Shown one piece after another: positions 22,582 to 24,631 of a DNA stretch of 24,631 bases. Both the position numbers and the translations under genes were made by a program. Below the pieces are notes generated by a model, which did no database searches, was not told where the DNA came from, and saw nothing but the letters and a program-made list of their open reading frames with translations. Origin of the DNA: JBAVQS01 sp049694275 (lineage in GTDB: Bacteria; Chloroflexota; Anaerolineae; UBA4142; SHND01); contig JBAVQS010000106.1 in assembly GCA_049694275.1 (NCBI GenBank), positions 1-24,631 on the forward strand, read 5' to 3'. The first letter of the stretch is position 1, and each line of letters starts with the position of its first letter.

Positions 22582-23523
22582 TTAGCCCTTCCGGACATAC
22601 GCGCCGCGCGCCGACAGGCCGGTCATGTGCGCCGCGCCGGCAATGCCCAGGGCGCGCGCCCGCTTCGCAAACGCCGCCCGCACCCCTTCGGCCTGAATTG
22701 CATCCTGGGCAAAGGCGATGAGAGCCGGACCGGCGCCGCTCAAAGCGACGCCGCACGCGCCCGCCTTTTGCGCCGCCTCGAACAGTTCGAACATGCCGGG
22801 CACTAGGCGCGCCCGGTAGGGTTGATGCAGCGCATCCTGCATCGCGAGATTGAGCGCATCCGGATCCCCCGTCCCAAAAGCGTGCACGAGGAGCGCGGCA
22901 CGCCCGATATTGAAAATGGCGTCCGCGCGGGGAATGCGGCGCGGGAGGACGGCGCGAGCACGGCGCGTGACGAGCTCGTACGCCGGCACAAAGAGGACGG
23001 CGCGCCACGCGCGGGGCGGGACCAGCCGCTGTGTGGTGACGCGCGGTCCATCGGTCGCCGAAATCGTGAGTCCGCCAAACAGGGCGGCGCTCGCGTTGTC
23101 CGGATGCCCCTCCATCTCCGTCGCCAACTCTAACAGCCGGTCGGATGAAAGCTTGTTTCCCCCCCAGGCATTCGCGGCGACCAATCCCCCCACAATCGCC
23201 GCCGCGCTCGATCCCAGCCCACGGCTGATCGGAATACAATTCGTGATGCTCACCCGCAAGGCGGGCGGACGGACACGCGCGGCGGCCCAGGCGATGTGCA
23301 TTGCCTTGAGAATCAGGTTCTGGCCGGGCGGCGGCAAACACGCCGCATCAAAGGGCGAGGGATCCACCCGGCGGGACGGGGGGCAATCCCGCCACACGAC
23401 TTGCTCGCCGGCGGCCGATTCCTCTAGGGTGATCGTGTTCCAGATTTGCAGCGCCAGCCCGAGGCAATCAAACCCCGGACCCAAATTGGCGGTCGTTGCA
23501 GGAACGTGGACGATGATTTTCAT
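22582..23523 (-). CDS. thrB: Homoserine kinase
   Basis: The 313-aa GHMP kinase phosphorylates homoserine with ATP, the penultimate step of threonine synthesis. Seen are VPATTANLGPGFDCLGLAL at the N-terminus, the phosphate-binding loop PISRGLGSSAAA at residues 98-109, MEGHPDNASAALFGG, and the C-terminal GVALSGAGPALIAF motif 3. Length is typical. The ATG at 23523 (MKIIVHVPATTANLG) is preferred to the GTG at 23538. Other threonine or methionine pathway genes are not adjacent. It converges with the DUF1304 gene; no convincing terminator was found in the 74-bp gap. Confidence 0.95.
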   Translation of the reverse strand: MKIIVHVPATTANLGPGFDCLGLALQIWNTITLEESAAGEQVVWRDCPPSRRVDPSPFDAACLPPPGQNLILKAMHIAWAAARVRPPALRVSITNCIPISRGLGSSAAAIVGGLVAANAWGGNKLSSDRLLELATEMEGHPDNASAALFGGLTISATDGPRVTTQRLVPPRAWRAVLFVPAYELVTRRARAVLPRRIPRADAIFNIGRAALLVHAFGTGDPDALNLAMQDALHQPYRARLVPGMFELFEAAQKAGACGVALSGAGPALIAFAQDAIQAEGVRAAFAKRARALGIAGAAHMTGLSARGAYVRKG

Positions 23524-23568
23524 AGGGTGGCTCGTCACTATTCACAAAAAAGCCTGACATGTTCCAGA

Positions 23569-24255
23569 TTAGCGGGATAGGTTCCAGATCAACAACCCCA
23601 CTATCAGCGCGAGTGGAAGCAACAATCCCAGGAGAAAGGCGCCTGCCCGCGCTTTCTGCTGGCGGGAAATGGCAGGCGCATGGTAAAACAGACGTGTCGC
23701 CGCCAGACGTGATTCACGGGTATAACCGGCATAGGGCTGCAAACCCCGGGCCTGAAATTGCCGAACGCGGTCCTGATGATCAGCAAGCGCCTGCGTGGGC
23801 GTTGCATTCGCCATCACATGGAGCGAGAAATCGGGCAGGTCCTGCGCCGGCATATTGGGATTCGTCGTCGTAAATACAATCTGGCCGCCCGTAAACGGAG
23901 TAAACAGATAGAATCCCCGATAGCGCAGATTGCGAAAATCGAGCAGTGACGCAAAAACCTGCGCCGGCGATGATGCCAAGCTATATTCTTCAAATTGCGG
24001 GCCCCACAGCGGCAGCTTTTCCAGCTTGACGCCGAGCGGAGTAAACCCCAGCGTCCTGAATTCCGCCAGGATGGCTTCCAGTTGCGGCGATATTGTCGCA
24101 AACGATTTGCTCTCGCTCGGCTCGATAAAGGCCAGGCGAATCAGATCCGGCTGGCGAGCCATCAGCAGAGTCGGCAGCCGGAGCCAGACGACGCGGAGAA
24201 ACGAGAACGTCAAAAAGAGTATGGCAATCCAAACAAATGCATTCAAGATGTACAT
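23569..24255 (-). CDS. Two-TM membrane protein of unknown function
   Basis: The 228-aa product has an N-terminal TM helix (NAFVWIAILFLTFSFLRVVWL) and a C-terminal TM helix (AGAFLLGLLLPLALIVGLLIWNL) flanking a ~165-residue soluble domain that is probably cytoplasmic or periplasmic. The soluble domain has mixed alpha/beta character (GFTPLGVKLEKLPLWGPQFEEYSL, GGQIVFTTTNPNMPAQDLPDFSLHVMANATPTQALADHQDRVRQF). No family was recognised. It lies 45 bp upstream of thrB on the same strand and could be co-transcribed with it. Confidence 0.75.
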   Translation of the reverse strand: MYILNAFVWIAILFLTFSFLRVVWLRLPTLLMARQPDLIRLAFIEPSESKSFATISPQLEAILAEFRTLGFTPLGVKLEKLPLWGPQFEEYSLASSPAQVFASLLDFRNLRYRGFYLFTPFTGGQIVFTTTNPNMPAQDLPDFSLHVMANATPTQALADHQDRVRQFQARGLQPYAGYTRESRLAATRLFYHAPAISRQQKARAGAFLLGLLLPLALIVGLLIWNLSR

Positions 24256-24381
24256 TGGAAATACAACCGGGCTTGATCAATCGTAATCAATTAGGATGAG
24301 CGTGCGCCTCCGCAAAACCACTCCGGGCGCGCATTTCAATGCAAGGCTCAATTTTTTTCTCTCCCAAAGGATTACTCCATT

Positions 24382-24631
24382 ATGTTACGATCTTGTTTTC
24401 TCTCTCTGGGTCTGCTACTTGCCGGCATCCTCGCCAGCGCATGCGGCGCCGCTACCCCCCCCGCGTCGGTAACGGTCACGCTGAACGGCGCAGGCGCCAC
24501 CTTCCCCGCTCCCCTTTATACCCAATGGTTTGCCAACTATGCGCGCGTGGATTCTTCTGTAAACTTTAGTTACCAGGCAACCGGTTCAGGCGATGGCATC
24601 GCCCAAATTACGGCCAAGAGTGTTGACTTTG
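24382..24631 (+). CDS. pstS: PstS-type phosphate-binding lipoprotein, 5' part only
   Basis: The 83 complete codons run off the window end. The N-terminal signal ends in the lipobox LASAC (Cys21), so this is a lipid-anchored binding protein of the Pst phosphate ABC importer. LNGAGATFPAPLYTQWF and FSYQATGSGDGIAQI are hallmark phosphate-binding-loop segments of PstS. The ATG at 24382 has AAAGGA about 11 nt upstream. The rest of pstS and probably pstCAB should follow beyond the window. No clear Pho box was identified in the 126-bp upstream gap. Confidence 0.9.
   Translation, partial: MLRSCFLSLGLLLAGILASACGAATPPASVTVTLNGAGATFPAPLYTQWFANYARVDSSVNFSYQATGSGDGIAQITAKSVDF

Noticed and set aside
1..24631. 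tRNA, rRNA, CRISPR arrays, insertion sequences
   Set aside because: T-loop-like GGTTCGA strings occur only inside protein genes without cloverleaf context. No regularly spaced repeats or transposase motifs were seen.

Overview
This window is GC-rich bacterial chromosome with densely packed genes on both strands. It looks like a member of the Chloroflexota (perhaps Anaerolineae-like). That placement is an inference from gene style: lipoproteins and membrane-anchored proteins with long Thr/Pro/Ala linkers, a DUF5107 lipoprotein, a tyrosine-free mix of housekeeping genes in small operons, and several genes whose predicted transcription start almost coincides with the start codon. No rRNA, tRNA, CRISPR array or insertion sequence was recognised.

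Region 1-3220 is accessory. A minus-strand gene encodes a KAP-type P-loop NTPase fused to a C-terminal formylglycine-generating-enzyme-like (C-type lectin fold) domain. Its last ~35 codons look like the variable region of a diversity-generating retroelement (DGR) target. A GC hairpin follows at the window edge; template repeat and reverse transcriptase, if present, lie outside. Divergent from it is a VapBC-type toxin-antitoxin pair.

Region 3220-5400 holds a promoter, a highly structured ~150-nt RNA ending in an intrinsic terminator, an array of degenerate 8-bp repeats, and metG. Region 5393-10710 is a minus-strand block: a DksA/TraR-type zinc-finger protein, then a three-gene operon (DUF5107 lipoprotein, TPR membrane protein, NfeD/ClpP-class membrane protease). 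Region 10710-15290 holds a WecA/MraY-type glycosyl-1-phosphate transferase, a HExxH membrane protease-like protein, tpiA, a polytopic membrane protein, and YtxH and DUF948 envelope proteins. Region 15460-18600 is a minus-strand sulfur/iron operon: cysteine desulfurase, ferritin, MnmA tRNA 2-thiouridylase and a small membrane protein; the desulfurase is the natural sulfur source for MnmA. Region 18720-19650 is a TIGR01777-type SDR epimerase.

Region 19820-22510 is a plus-strand cluster: a membrane-anchored extracellular protein, a HAD-IB phosphatase broken by a one-base frameshift, an alkylmercury-lyase (MerB) family gene interrupted by an in-frame TGA, and a DUF1304 membrane protein. The TGA sits exactly where MerB has its second catalytic cysteine. 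It is followed 19 nt later by a perfect 7-bp hairpin with a GGUC tetraloop, which is the layout of a bacterial SECIS element. I read this as a candidate selenocysteine-containing MerB homologue; it is the most interesting item in the window. The window ends with thrB, a two-TM unknown protein, and the 5' end of a pstS phosphate-binding lipoprotein gene.
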